From: Brevibacterium sp.
Lineage (GTDB): Bacteria > Actinomycetota > Actinomycetes > Actinomycetales > Brevibacteriaceae
Length of the DNA stretch: 64,000 bases
Reading direction: 5' to 3'
NCBI RefSeq assembly: GCF_031179145.1
Contig: NZ_JAPSIB010000014.1
Location: forward strand, 1 to 64,000
Shown one piece after another: positions 26,504 through 34,807 of the stretch (the stretch's first letter is position 1; each line of letters opens with the position of its first letter). Both the position numbers and the translations under genes were made by a program. Under the pieces are notes generated by a model. The model was not told where the DNA came from, ran no database searches, and worked only from the letters and a program-made list of their open reading frames with translations.

Positions 26504-27889
26504 ATGGCTGCTCCAAGTCCCGGATACTCAATCACTCTTCGAGTGGACACGGCGGTCGGCCAGGCGTCGTCGTCGGACCTCGTTGCCGCTGTCGCTGCCA
26601 CCGGTGCCGTCGTCACCGCGCTCGACGTCGTGGAATCAACCCCCAAGTCGGTCGAAATCGACGTCAGCGCCGACACCCGCGACGTCGCCCACGCCGAAGA
26701 GGTTGCCTCTGAGCTGAGCAAGCTCTCAGGCGTCGAGGTCAAGAAGGTCTCCGACCGGACCTTCCTCCTCCACCTCGGCGGCAAGCTGGAGTCGACTCCG
26801 AAGGTGCCTCTGCGCAACCGGGACGACCTCTCCCGCGCCTACACTCCAGGTGTGGCCCGTGTCTGCCGCGCGATCGCGGAGAACAAGGCCGACGCCCGCC
26901 GTCTCACCATCAAGCGCAACACCGTCGCCGTCGTCACCGACGGCACCGCCGTGCTCGGCCTCGGCGACATCGGTCCCGAAGCGGCCATGCCCGTGATGGA
27001 GGGCAAGGCCGTTCTGTTCAAGCAGTTCGCCGGCGTCGACGCCTGGCCGGTCGCGCTCGACACCAAGGACACCGAGGAGATCATCGCCATCTGCAAGGCG
27101 ATCGCCCCGGCTTACGGTGGCATCAACCTCGAGGACATCTCGGCACCGCGCTGCTTCGAGATCGAACGTCGCCTCCGCGACGAACTCGACATCCCCGTCT
27201 TCCACGACGACCAGCACGGAACCGGCATCGTCACCCTGGCTGCGCTGAAGAATGCGCTCAAGGTCGTCAACAAGAAGATCGAGGACGTGCGCATCGTCGT
27301 CTCCGGCGTCGGCGCCGCGGGCAACGCGATCATCCAGCTCCTCCAGGTCGCCGGCGCGAAGCACATCGTCGCCTGCGGCCGCGACGGCGCCATCGGCCCG
27401 AATTCGAACGTGAACACCGAGCAGAAGAAGTGGCTGCAGGAGAACACGAACCCCGAAGGCTTCGAGGGCTCGCTCAAGGAAGCCATGGTCGGCGCCGACG
27501 TGTTCGTCGGAGTCTCGGCGCCCAATGTCCTCGACGGAGACGACATCAAGGCGATGAACAAGGACGCGCTGGTCTTCGCGATGGCGAACCCGGACCCCGA
27601 GGTCGACCCCGCCGAGGCCCTCAAGTACGCCGCCGTCGTCGCGACCGGACGCAGCGACTACCCGAACCAGATCAACAACGTGCTCGCGTTCCCGGGAATC
27701 TTCCGCGGTCTCCTCGACGCCGAAGCCACGGACATCAACGAGGACATCATGGTCGCAGCCGCGGACGCGATCGCCTCCTGCATCCCGGAGGAGGACCTCC
27801 ACCCGGGATATGTCGTCCCGTCTGTGTTCGACCCCGAAGTCGCCACGAAGGTCGCAGCAGCAGTCAAAGCTGTCTCCTCCTCCTCTTGA
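26504..27889 (+). CDS. Malic enzyme with N-terminal ACT domain
   Basis: 461 residues. Oxidatively decarboxylates malate to pyruvate with NAD or NADP. An ACT-type regulatory domain (about residues 7-85, [15 protein letters not shown] onward) precedes the catalytic part: [13 protein letters not shown] (near 112), the catalytic Lys in [16 protein letters not shown] (near 165), metal ligands in [16 protein letters not shown] and [13 protein letters not shown] (near 206-246), and the Rossmann motif [12 protein letters not shown] near 266. It has the short two-domain bacterial form without a phosphotransacetylase-like extension. With aceB and aceE it closes a glyoxylate-oxidising cycle. Its promoter carries the island's paired operator, and the ACT domain implies allosteric control by a small molecule. 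Confidence 0.92.
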   Translation: MAAPSPGYSITLRVDTAVGQASSSDLVAAVAATGAVVTALDVVESTPKSVEIDVSADTRDVAHAEEVASELSKLSGVEVKKVSDRTFLLHLGGKLESTPKVPLRNRDDLSRAYTPGVARVCRAIAENKADARRLTIKRNTVAVVTDGTAVLGLGDIGPEAAMPVMEGKAVLFKQFAGVDAWPVALDTKDTEEIIAICKAIAPAYGGINLEDISAPRCFEIERRLRDELDIPVFHDDQHGTGIVTLAALKNALKVVNKKIEDVRIVVSGVGAAGNAIIQLLQVAGAKHIVACGRDGAIGPNSNVNTEQKKWLQENTNPEGFEGSLKEAMVGADVFVGVSAPNVLDGDDIKAMNKDALVFAMANPDPEVDPAEALKYAAVVATGRSDYPNQINNVLAFPGIFRGLLDAEATDINEDIMVAAADAIASCIPEEDLHPGYVVPSVFDPEVATKVAAAVKAVSSSS

Positions 27890-27895
27890 GACGCT

Positions 27896-27922
27896 GGCCG
27901 GCCTCCTTCGGAGGCCGGTCCT
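27896..27922 (+). terminator. Terminator after the malic enzyme gene
   Basis: CCGGCCTCC (27898-27906), loop TTC, GGAGGCCGG (27910-27918), then TCCTTTGTC. A compact perfect hairpin with a short T run just after the stop codon. Confidence 0.75.
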
Positions 27923-28105
27923 TTGTCTTCTCCCATCCCCGTCGCCGAGGTGGTCGGCCCGTAGGTGGACACCGCCCGTGCCGTCGCAGCCGGGGTCACG
28001 CTCGTCGTGTGACGCCGGCCAGGCCGCGACGGGTTGGGAGACAATGGGTCGAGAGACCGTCGATGAATCGCCACTCGAGTGCTGTGGCCCGTCCGTGCTA
28101 CGAAA

Positions 28106-29425
28106 GTGAATGTGAAATTGAATCAGTCAACGCTCGACGAAATCGATGCTCTCCTGGGAGCAACGGATGAGATGTTGAGCAGCCGTTATCCAGGTGACCG
28201 CGACGTCCGCCAGCCCGTGCACACCGTGTACGCCCCGGCGCATCTGTCGAGCCCGACTCTGCCTCGGGAGTGGGGTGAGCGAGCACTGTCGTTCGTCGAT
28301 GAGAACGGCGGCATGGTGCAGTTGGCCGAGAGGGTCATCGTCGCCGCCCGCAAGGAAGCCGGGTCGGCTGCGAGCCAGGCGCACCTGAGCCTGCACCAGG
28401 TGGCCCGGGAGGCCGAGCTGCTGGCCCAGGCAGTGACGGAGAAGCTCAAGACGGAACCGATCGAGGACCTGCGGCTGGACTTCGAGGACGGCTTCGGGCA
28501 TCAGGGTGACGAGGCTGAGGACAGGTGGGCCTCCGAGGCCGGCCGCATCGCGATCGCCGCGCTGGCCGGGCCGACGGCACCGGCATTCATCGGAATCCGC
28601 TTCAAATGCCTCGAAGCGGACACCCGGGCACGTGGGCTGCGCACTCTCGACCTGTTCCTGGCCGCGGTCATCGAGGCGCACGGTTCACTGCCTGCACAGC
28701 TCGTACTGACTCTGCCGAAGGTGAGCACGGTCGACCAGGTCAAGGCGATGGTCATCGCGTGCCGTGCGCTCGAGGCCGAACACGGTCTGCCCACCGGTTC
28801 GATCACCTTCGAGGTCCAGGTCGAGACCCCGCAGATCATCCTCGGCGCCGACGGCACCGTGCCGGTGGCCTCCGCACTCCAGGCCGGGGACGGGCGGATC
28901 ACCTCCCTGCACTACGGCACCTACGACTACTCGGCCTCCCTCGGGGTCGCCGCCGCCTACCAGGCGATGGACCATCCGGTCGCCGACTTCGCGAAGAACC
29001 AGATGATGCTGGCCGTCGCGGGTACCGGAGTCCACCTCTCCGACGGCTCGACGAACATCCTGCCGCTGGGTGAGCCCGAGGAGATCCAGCGCGCCTGGAG
29101 CCTGCATGCGGGACTGGTCCGCCGGCACCTCCGCCAGGGCATCTACCAGGGCTGGGACCTGCACCCGCACCAGCTTCCGACGCGTTTCCTCGCCACCTTC
29201 CGCTTCTACCGGGAAGGCTTGGAGGTCGCGGCGAAGCGTCTGCGCAACTACGTGCACAAAGAGGACTCGTCCGTCCTCGATGAGCCGGCGACCGCGAAGG
29301 CACTCGCCCGCTACCTCACCCGCGGGCTGTCCTGCGGCGCCCACGTCGAGGACGATGTCTGCGAGCGCGCGAACGTCCCGGTCGATGTCCTCAAGAGCAT
29401 TGCCCGCACCGGCAAGCCCGAGTGA
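28106..29425 (+). CDS. DUF6986 family protein, aldolase/citrate-lyase-like
   Basis: About 439 residues. I recognise it as the actinobacterial DUF6986 family by RYPGDRDVRQPVHTVYAPA near the N terminus and a C-terminal AKALARYLTRGLSCGAHVEDDV. The core resembles the HpcH/HpaI aldolase and citrate lyase beta barrel: RLDFEDGFG (near 115) looks like the acidic metal motif, IGIRFKCLE like the Arg strand, and FEVQVETPQIILGADG (near 240) like the metal-binding Glu strand. Function is not established. Its place between malic enzyme and allE suggests an enzyme acting on glyoxylate, ureidoglycolate or a related 2-oxo acid, which is inference only. Start is uncertain: GTG at 28079, 28106 or 28112; none has a strong ribosome site. 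Confidence 0.8.
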   Translation: MNVKLNQSTLDEIDALLGATDEMLSSRYPGDRDVRQPVHTVYAPAHLSSPTLPREWGERALSFVDENGGMVQLAERVIVAARKEAGSAASQAHLSLHQVAREAELLAQAVTEKLKTEPIEDLRLDFEDGFGHQGDEAEDRWASEAGRIAIAALAGPTAPAFIGIRFKCLEADTRARGLRTLDLFLAAVIEAHGSLPAQLVLTLPKVSTVDQVKAMVIACRALEAEHGLPTGSITFEVQVETPQIILGADGTVPVASALQAGDGRITSLHYGTYDYSASLGVAAAYQAMDHPVADFAKNQMMLAVAGTGVHLSDGSTNILPLGEPEEIQRAWSLHAGLVRRHLRQGIYQGWDLHPHQLPTRFLATFRFYREGLEVAAKRLRNYVHKEDSSVLDEPATAKALARYLTRGLSCGAHVEDDVCERANVPVDVLKSIARTGKPE

Positions 29426-29481
29426 TCTGAGCCCTGCCGAGAACGTGAGAACCACCGTCGATTCGAAGGAGAAGTGACCAC

Positions 29482-30309
29482 ATGACAATCACAACCGATC
29501 CCTACACCTACTGGGCGCCCACTGGCGGGCATCCGCCGCAGTCGGATCTGCTCACGGACCGGGCGATCGTCACCGAGGCCTACACCGTGATCCCGCGCGG
29601 CGTGCTGCGCGACATCGTCACCTCGGCACTGCCCGAGTGGACCGAGACCCGCTCGTGGGTGCTGAACAAGCCGGTCTCCGGGGGAGCGGTGACGTTCTCG
29701 CAGACCATCCTCGAAGTCGCCCCCGGCGGCGGTGCCGACAAGCCTGAACCGCAGCCCGAGGTCGAGGGATTCATCTTCCTCATGGCAGGCGAGGTCGACA
29801 TCACCCACGAGGGGCAGACACACCACCTGACTCCGGGCGGATTCGCGTTCCTGCCCGCCGGCTCGAACTGGAGCCTGAAGTCGTCCGGCGACGAGGCGGC
29901 TCGGTTCCATTGGATCCGCAAGCGCTACCAGCCCGTCGCGGGTCTGGTTCCCGAAGCCGCATTCGGCAACGAGGCCGACGTCGAGCCGTCGCCGATGCCC
30001 GGCACGGAAAGCCGCTGGCGCACCACCCGACCGCTGGACCCGGCGAACCTGGCCTATGACATGCACGTCAACATCGTCACGTTCGAGCCCGGAGCGGTGA
30101 TCCCCTTCGCCGAGACCCACGAGATGGAGCATGGCCTCTACGTGCTCGAGGGCAAGGCCGTCTACCGCGTCAACGGCGACTGGGTCGAGGTCCAAGAGGG
30201 TGATTTCATCTCGATGCGCGCCTTCTGCCCGCAGGCCTGCTACGCCGGTGGGCCGGGACGCTTCCGCTACCTGCTCTACAAAGACGTCAACCGTCAGGTC
30301 GAACTCTGA
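29482..30309 (+). CDS. allE: (S)-ureidoglycine aminohydrolase
   Basis: 275 residues, a bicupin of the AllE/YlbA family. It releases ammonia from (S)-ureidoglycine, the unstable product of allantoate amidohydrolase, to give (S)-ureidoglycolate. The first cupin covers about residues 60-150 (GGADKPEPQPEVEGFIFLMAGEVDI). The second, metal-binding cupin covers 185-265 with TFEPGAVIPFAETHEMEHGLYVLEGKAVY carrying the Glu and His ligands. GAAGGAG precedes the ATG. It follows DUF6986 closely on the same strand. Its partner AllC is not in this window, so the allantoate step must be encoded elsewhere or replaced. Confidence 0.9.
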   Translation: MTITTDPYTYWAPTGGHPPQSDLLTDRAIVTEAYTVIPRGVLRDIVTSALPEWTETRSWVLNKPVSGGAVTFSQTILEVAPGGGADKPEPQPEVEGFIFLMAGEVDITHEGQTHHLTPGGFAFLPAGSNWSLKSSGDEAARFHWIRKRYQPVAGLVPEAAFGNEADVEPSPMPGTESRWRTTRPLDPANLAYDMHVNIVTFEPGAVIPFAETHEMEHGLYVLEGKAVYRVNGDWVEVQEGDFISMRAFCPQACYAGGPGRFRYLLYKDVNRQVEL

Positions 30310-30390
30310 GCAGGAGGTCTGCGGTCTGAGCGCTGCGGTTGTGAGCGCCGCAGTCTGAGGCCGCACTCCGAGTGCTCGGAGTGAAGCACG

Positions 30391-30440
30391 GATGAGAAGT
30401 GCCCAGGTGCTGGAGATCCAGCGCCTGTGCACTTCTCGTC
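30391..30440. terminator. Bidirectional hairpin between allE and mqo
   Basis: 30391-30413 pairs with 30418-30440 at 20 of 23 positions around loop AGAT. A smaller perfect palindrome, CACTCCGAG/CTCGGAGTG, lies at 30364-30383. Placement between convergent genes fits a shared terminator. Confidence 0.65.
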
Positions 30441-30456
30441 GGTCTGCCGACCGGTA

Positions 30457-30500
30457 GCCGGTCCGACCGACCGGCCAGCCGCCGGTCCGACCGACCGGCC
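30457..30500. repeat. Exact 20-bp direct repeat before the mqo stop
   Basis: GCCGGTCCGACCGACCGGCC at 30457-30476 and 30481-30500 with a 4-nt gap. The same copy length and gap occur in the repeat at 11524-11567, though the sequence differs. Confidence 0.65.
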
Positions 30501-30519
30501 GTCTGCCGATCAGACCAGA

Positions 30520-32007
30520 TCAGATCAACTGCAGCGTGCGAGCCGTGTATTCGGAGAGCTCCTTGAGCAGGGCTTCGTCCTCGGCCAGGCTGTAGCCGTG
30601 CGAGGGGATCATATCCTTGAGCGTCGGCGTCCAGGTCTCGTACTGGCGCGGGAAGCAGGTCTTGAGCAGGTTGAGCATGATCGACACCGCCGTCGACGCA
30701 CCTGGTGAGGCGCCGAGCAGAGCGGCGATCGAGCCGTCGGCCGAGGATACGAGCTCGGTTCCGAAGCCGAGGACGCCGCCCTTCTTGGGGTCGCGCTTCA
30801 TCACCTGAACGCGCTGCCCGGCGTGGATGAGCTCCCAGTCGGCCGGGTTGACCTCGGGGATGAACTCATTCATGGCCGCGTAGCGCGCGGACTTCGACGC
30901 CACAACCTCGCCGAGGAGGTAGGTGACGAGGTCGACGTTGTCCTTGGCCACGTTGAGCATGGTCGGCAGGTTGTTGCCGCGGACCGAGAACGGAAGGTCG
31001 GTGAAGCGTCCGCCCTTGAGGAACTTCGGGGAGAACCCGGCGTAGGGGCCGAACAGCAGGTAGTTCTTCCCGTCGACGACACGGGTGTCGAGGTGGGGCA
31101 CCGACATCGCCGGGGCTCCGAAGGAGGCCTGTCCGTAGACCTTGGCGTGGTGGCGGTCGACGAGCTCCTGCTTCGAGGTCCGCAGGAACATGCCCGAGAC
31201 GGGGAAGCCGCCGTAGCCGCGTCCCTCCGGAATGCCCGATTTCTGCAGCAGCGGCAGAGCTCCGCCGCCGGCGCCGACGAAGACGAACTTGGCGTTGACC
31301 TTGTGGGTCTCGCGGGAGAGCAGGTCCTTGACCGTGACGAGCCAGCCGTCGGAGGAGCGCTCGAGGTCGGTGACCTGATGACCGGTGCGGACGGAGGCGC
31401 CTTTGTCGGCGACGTGGCTGAGCAGCTGGCGGGAGAGGGAGCCGAAGTCGACGTCCGTGCCGATCTGCATGCGGGAGATGCCGTTGACCTGGCCGGGTCC
31501 GCGCCCGTCGAACATCAGGGGCAGCCACTCGGCCTGGGTCGCCGGGTCGTCGGTGAACTCCATGTCGGAGAAGAGCGGGTTGCGGACCATCTGCTCGCGC
31601 CGGTTCTTGATGTAGGCGCGGCCCTTCTCACCTCGGCCGTAGCTGATGTGGGGCACCGGGTGGATGAAGTTCCGCGGGTCCGCGAGGACGCCGTTGTCGA
31701 CGAGGTGCGACCAGTACTGGCGGGAGTGGTGGAACTGCTCGTTGATCTCCGAGGCCTTGGCGAGGTCGATGTGACCGTTCTCGTCCTCGGGGGTGTAGTT
31801 GAGTTCGCACAGCGCGGCGTGGCCGGTGCCGGCGTTGTTCCAGGGATCCGAGCTCTCCTTGGCGACGTAGTCGAGCTTTTCGTAGACCCGGATCTCCCAA
31901 TCGGGCTGAAGTTCGGTCAGCATGGCCCCCAAAGTGGAGCTCATGATGCCGCTGCCGATCAAGACAACGTCGACCTTTTCCTGCGCTGAGGGCATTTCGA
32001 CTCTCAT
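30520..32007 (-). CDS. mqo: Malate:quinone oxidoreductase
   Basis: 495 residues, the usual Mqo length. A peripheral membrane FAD enzyme that oxidises malate to oxaloacetate and reduces quinone. The FAD-binding motif VLIGSGIMSSTLGAML is near residues 15-30; WNNAGTGHAALCELNYTP (near 56) and the C-terminal GASPGASTAVSIMLNLLKTCFP are typical. Start chosen at 32007; an alternative ATG is at 31995. It gives malate, made from purine-derived glyoxylate, a direct route into the TCA cycle and respiratory chain. No paired operator was found upstream. A Crp-type site lies at 32139-32154. Confidence 0.95.
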   Translation of the reverse strand: MRVEMPSAQEKVDVVLIGSGIMSSTLGAMLTELQPDWEIRVYEKLDYVAKESSDPWNNAGTGHAALCELNYTPEDENGHIDLAKASEINEQFHHSRQYWSHLVDNGVLADPRNFIHPVPHISYGRGEKGRAYIKNRREQMVRNPLFSDMEFTDDPATQAEWLPLMFDGRGPGQVNGISRMQIGTDVDFGSLSRQLLSHVADKGASVRTGHQVTDLERSSDGWLVTVKDLLSRETHKVNAKFVFVGAGGGALPLLQKSGIPEGRGYGGFPVSGMFLRTSKQELVDRHHAKVYGQASFGAPAMSVPHLDTRVVDGKNYLLFGPYAGFSPKFLKGGRFTDLPFSVRGNNLPTMLNVAKDNVDLVTYLLGEVVASKSARYAAMNEFIPEVNPADWELIHAGQRVQVMKRDPKKGGVLGFGTELVSSADGSIAALLGASPGASTAVSIMLNLLKTCFPRQYETWTPTLKDMIPSHGYSLAEDEALLKELSEYTARTLQLI

Positions 32008-32138
32008 TTCTCGTCACTGACTTGAAGTTCTGACTCAAACACTACTCTCCGGCAACCGGGAACCCGAACCCGGGCAGGGGCGACCTCGCGGACTGGAGAC
32101 CATTATCACAGATGGTTCTTCGCCGGAGCGGTGCGAGA

Positions 32139-32154
32139 AGTGAGGTGCATCACT
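32139..32154. promoter_or_regulatory. Crp/GlxR-type binding site
   Basis: AGTGAGGTGCATCACT is a perfect 16-bp palindrome with the core GTGA-N6-TCAC of the Crp family. It lies 132 bp before mqo (minus strand) and 101 bp before the aminotransferase gene (plus strand), so either may be the target. Confidence 0.5.
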
Positions 32155-32254
32155 GTGCGGCCGTGGGGCGCTCCGCGACGGCAGCGTTCGTCGCCGAGGC
32201 GGCAGCCGCCAAGGGACCGTGCGCCCGAGCGCGGCGCTGTGTAACCATTGACAC

Positions 32255-33364
32255 ATGTCGAACCGTTTCTCGCTCCGTTCAGCATTGGCTGAGTTCCCCG
32301 CCTACGTTCCCGGGAAACCACCGGCCGGCGCACCGGGACTGACCCCCTACAAGCTCTCCTCGAACGAGCATCACCTCCCACCCCTGTCCGGGATCCTCGA
32401 CGTCGTCGCCGAGGCCGCGCAGGTTCCCGCTGCGTATCCTGACCCGAAGTCGACGAAGCTCGTCGCCGACATCGCCGCCTACGCCGACGTCGACGTCTCC
32501 GAGGTGGTGCCCGGCGCCGGCGCCTCCGAAGTGCTCTCGGCCCTGACGAACATCACGCTCGAAGCCGGGACCTCCGTGGTCTACCCCTGGCCGTCGTTCG
32601 AGATGTACCCGATCCTCGCCTCGGCGCGGGGTGCCGAGAAGCGCGCGGTTCCGCTCCTGCCCGACGGTCGTCACGACTTCCAGGGCATGGCGGTGGAGAT
32701 CGACGACACGACTCGGTTGGTCCTGCTGTGCTCGCCGAACAACCCGACTGGTCCCTCGATCCGCCGCGAGGAGTTCGAGGGATTCATGGCCGAGGTCCCG
32801 CCCCACGTCATCGTCGCCCTCGACGAGGCGTACTGGGAGTTCGCGACCGACGCCGAGGCGGTCGAGGGAGTGGCCGCGTACCGTCGGCACCCGAACCTCG
32901 TGGTCGTCCGCACCTTCTCCAAGGCCCATGGCCTCGCCGGGCTGCGGGTCGGCTACGGGATCGCCGATCCCGAGATCGCGGGTGGACTGCGGCAGGTCAT
33001 CGCCCCCTTCAGCGTCACCGCTGGAGCTCAGGCGGCTGCACGGGAATCCCTGGCCCGGGTCGACGAGGTGCTCGTGCGGGCGAAGGAGATCGCCGCCACC
33101 CGTGACCAGTTCGCTCAGGATCTGCGCGACCTCGGGTACCCCGTGCCCGATGCCCAGGGCAACTATGTGTGGGTGACACTCGAGGCGGACGCGGCGGAGG
33201 CTTTCGAGGACGCGTGCGCCGCTCAGGCGGTGGCGATCAGAAGGCTGAGCGGGGGTGTGCGCATCAGCATCGGCCCTGATGAGGCGCTCGAGCGAGTGAA
33301 GGCTGTGGCGGCCGAGCTGCGTGACGCCGGTGTCCTGGGCGCCGGTGGGGACGTCGGCCGGTGA
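32255..33364 (+). CDS. Class I/II aminotransferase, HisC/Pat-like
   Basis: 369 residues, a PLP-dependent aminotransferase of the histidinol-phosphate/aromatic aminotransferase branch. Motifs are YKLSSNEHHLPP at the N terminus, SPNNPTGPSI (near 157), DEAYWEF (near 190), the PLP lysine in TFSKAHGLAGLRVGYG (near 220) and RLSGGVRISIG near the end. Pat (phenylalanine aminotransferase) and HisC are hard to separate by eye. No ribosome site is evident before the ATG at 32255. Its stop overlaps the start of the FAD oxidase by 4 nt, so the two form an operon. Confidence 0.85.
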   Translation: MSNRFSLRSALAEFPAYVPGKPPAGAPGLTPYKLSSNEHHLPPLSGILDVVAEAAQVPAAYPDPKSTKLVADIAAYADVDVSEVVPGAGASEVLSALTNITLEAGTSVVYPWPSFEMYPILASARGAEKRAVPLLPDGRHDFQGMAVEIDDTTRLVLLCSPNNPTGPSIRREEFEGFMAEVPPHVIVALDEAYWEFATDAEAVEGVAAYRRHPNLVVVRTFSKAHGLAGLRVGYGIADPEIAGGLRQVIAPFSVTAGAQAAARESLARVDEVLVRAKEIAATRDQFAQDLRDLGYPVPDAQGNYVWVTLEADAAEAFEDACAAQAVAIRRLSGGVRISIGPDEALERVKAVAAELRDAGVLGAGGDVGR

Positions 33365-34767
33365 GCTCCTCCGCACTGCCCCTCGTTGACCTGGACGCCC
33401 TCGCCGAGGTGCTCAGCCCGGGCGCCCTTGTCACCGAGGCTGACGTCGTCGCCTCCTACTCCTTCGACAAGGCGCTGTTCTGCCCGGTCGGCACCGCCCT
33501 GGCCCTGATCCGCGCGCAGTCGGTCGATGACGTGGTGGAGACGATGCGCTTTGCCACCGAGCATCGGATCCCCGTCGTCACTCAGGGGACGCGGACCGGA
33601 CTGTCGGGTGCCGCCAACGCCGTCGACGGCTGCCTGCTGCTCAACGTGGCGAAGATGAATGAGATCGTCTCCATCGACCCCGTCGAGCAGACCTGCCAGG
33701 TGCAGCCGGGCGTCATCAACCTCGAGCTCAAGAACGCGTTGGTCGAATACGGCCTGTCCTACCCGCCGGACCCGGGATCGGTCGCGATCTCGACGATCGG
33801 CGGGAACGTGGCGACGAACGCCGGCGGTATGTGCTGCGTGAAGTACGGGGTGACCAAGGACTACGTGCGCGGCATGACCGTGGTGCTCGCCGATGGAACG
33901 GTGACGAAGCTGGGCAGGTCGACGGCGAAGGGAGTGGCGGGGCTCGATCTGGCGTCCCTCTTCGTCGGCTCGGAGGGGACCCTCGGGGTCATCGTCGAGA
34001 TCACCCTCGCCCTGCGAGCGACGATGCCACCGGCGATCACGGCGGTCGGGATCTTCGCCGATACGGAGTCCGCCGGCCACACCGTGGCCGAGTACATGGC
34101 CTCGGGCGCGGCACCCTCGATGCTCGAGCTCCTCGACGGGGCCACAATCCGTGCCATCAACGGCTACGGCGACTTCGGGCTGCCCGACGCCGCGGGTGCG
34201 CTGCTGCTGGTCCAATCGAATGCGCCGGGACAGTCGGCGGTCGCCGAACTCGAGGCCTTCCAGGAGATCGCTGAGCGCAACGGCGGCCTCGAGGTCCACT
34301 TCTCCGACGACCCCGCCGACAGCGAACTGCTCGTCGCGGCCCGCCGCGCCGTGTCTCCGGCGCTGGAGCGGCACGCGCACTCGATCGGCGGGGGAGAGCT
34401 CATCGACGACGTCTGCGTACCCCGCTCCCGCCTCGGCGAGTTCTTCGCGAAGCTCGCGGTCATCGACGCCAGATACGACGTCGAGATCCTCACCGCCGGT
34501 CACGCCGGGGACGGGAACATGCACCCGACGGTGATCTTCGACGCCCGCGACGAGGCGATGGTCGCCCAGGCGCAGTCGGCGTTCGCCGAGATCATGCAGC
34601 TGGGCCTCGACCTCGGCGGCACGATCACGGGCGAGCACGGCGTCGGCTACCTCAAGCGCGAATGGCTGCGACGCGAGCTCGACGAGGGCGCCTCGCTCAT
34701 GCACGAACGCATCCGCGCAGCCCTCGACCCGCTGGGGATCCTCAACCCCGGCAAGGTGTTCGCCTGA
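33361..34767 (+). CDS. FAD-binding oxidase, GlcD/D-lactate dehydrogenase-like
   Basis: 468 residues with the FAD-binding type 4 domain (PVVTQGTRTGLSGAANAVDGCLLL near 62-85; PPDPGSVAISTIGGNVATNAGGMCCVKYG near 138-166) and the C-terminal vanillyl-alcohol-oxidase/GlcD cap ending in GEHGVGYLKREWL and LGILNPGKVFA. Enzymes of this type oxidise glycolate, D-lactate or D-2-hydroxy acids. If glycolate is the substrate it would make glyoxylate for the island to the left, but the aminotransferase partner points to a 2-hydroxy/2-oxo/amino acid conversion instead. GTG start overlaps the upstream stop. Converges on mmuM with a 40-nt gap and no clear hairpin. Confidence 0.85.
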   Translation: MSSSALPLVDLDALAEVLSPGALVTEADVVASYSFDKALFCPVGTALALIRAQSVDDVVETMRFATEHRIPVVTQGTRTGLSGAANAVDGCLLLNVAKMNEIVSIDPVEQTCQVQPGVINLELKNALVEYGLSYPPDPGSVAISTIGGNVATNAGGMCCVKYGVTKDYVRGMTVVLADGTVTKLGRSTAKGVAGLDLASLFVGSEGTLGVIVEITLALRATMPPAITAVGIFADTESAGHTVAEYMASGAAPSMLELLDGATIRAINGYGDFGLPDAAGALLLVQSNAPGQSAVAELEAFQEIAERNGGLEVHFSDDPADSELLVAARRAVSPALERHAHSIGGGELIDDVCVPRSRLGEFFAKLAVIDARYDVEILTAGHAGDGNMHPTVIFDARDEAMVAQAQSAFAEIMQLGLDLGGTITGEHGVGYLKREWLRRELDEGASLMHERIRAALDPLGILNPGKVFA

Positions 34768-34807
34768 CGTCGGCAACGTGTCACCGACCGAACCGACGGG
34801 GAATGTC

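Noticed and set aside
26504-27889. Bifunctional malic enzyme-phosphotransacetylase
   Set aside because: The protein ends about 460 residues in, just after the NAD domain; the extra domain is an N-terminal ACT domain instead.
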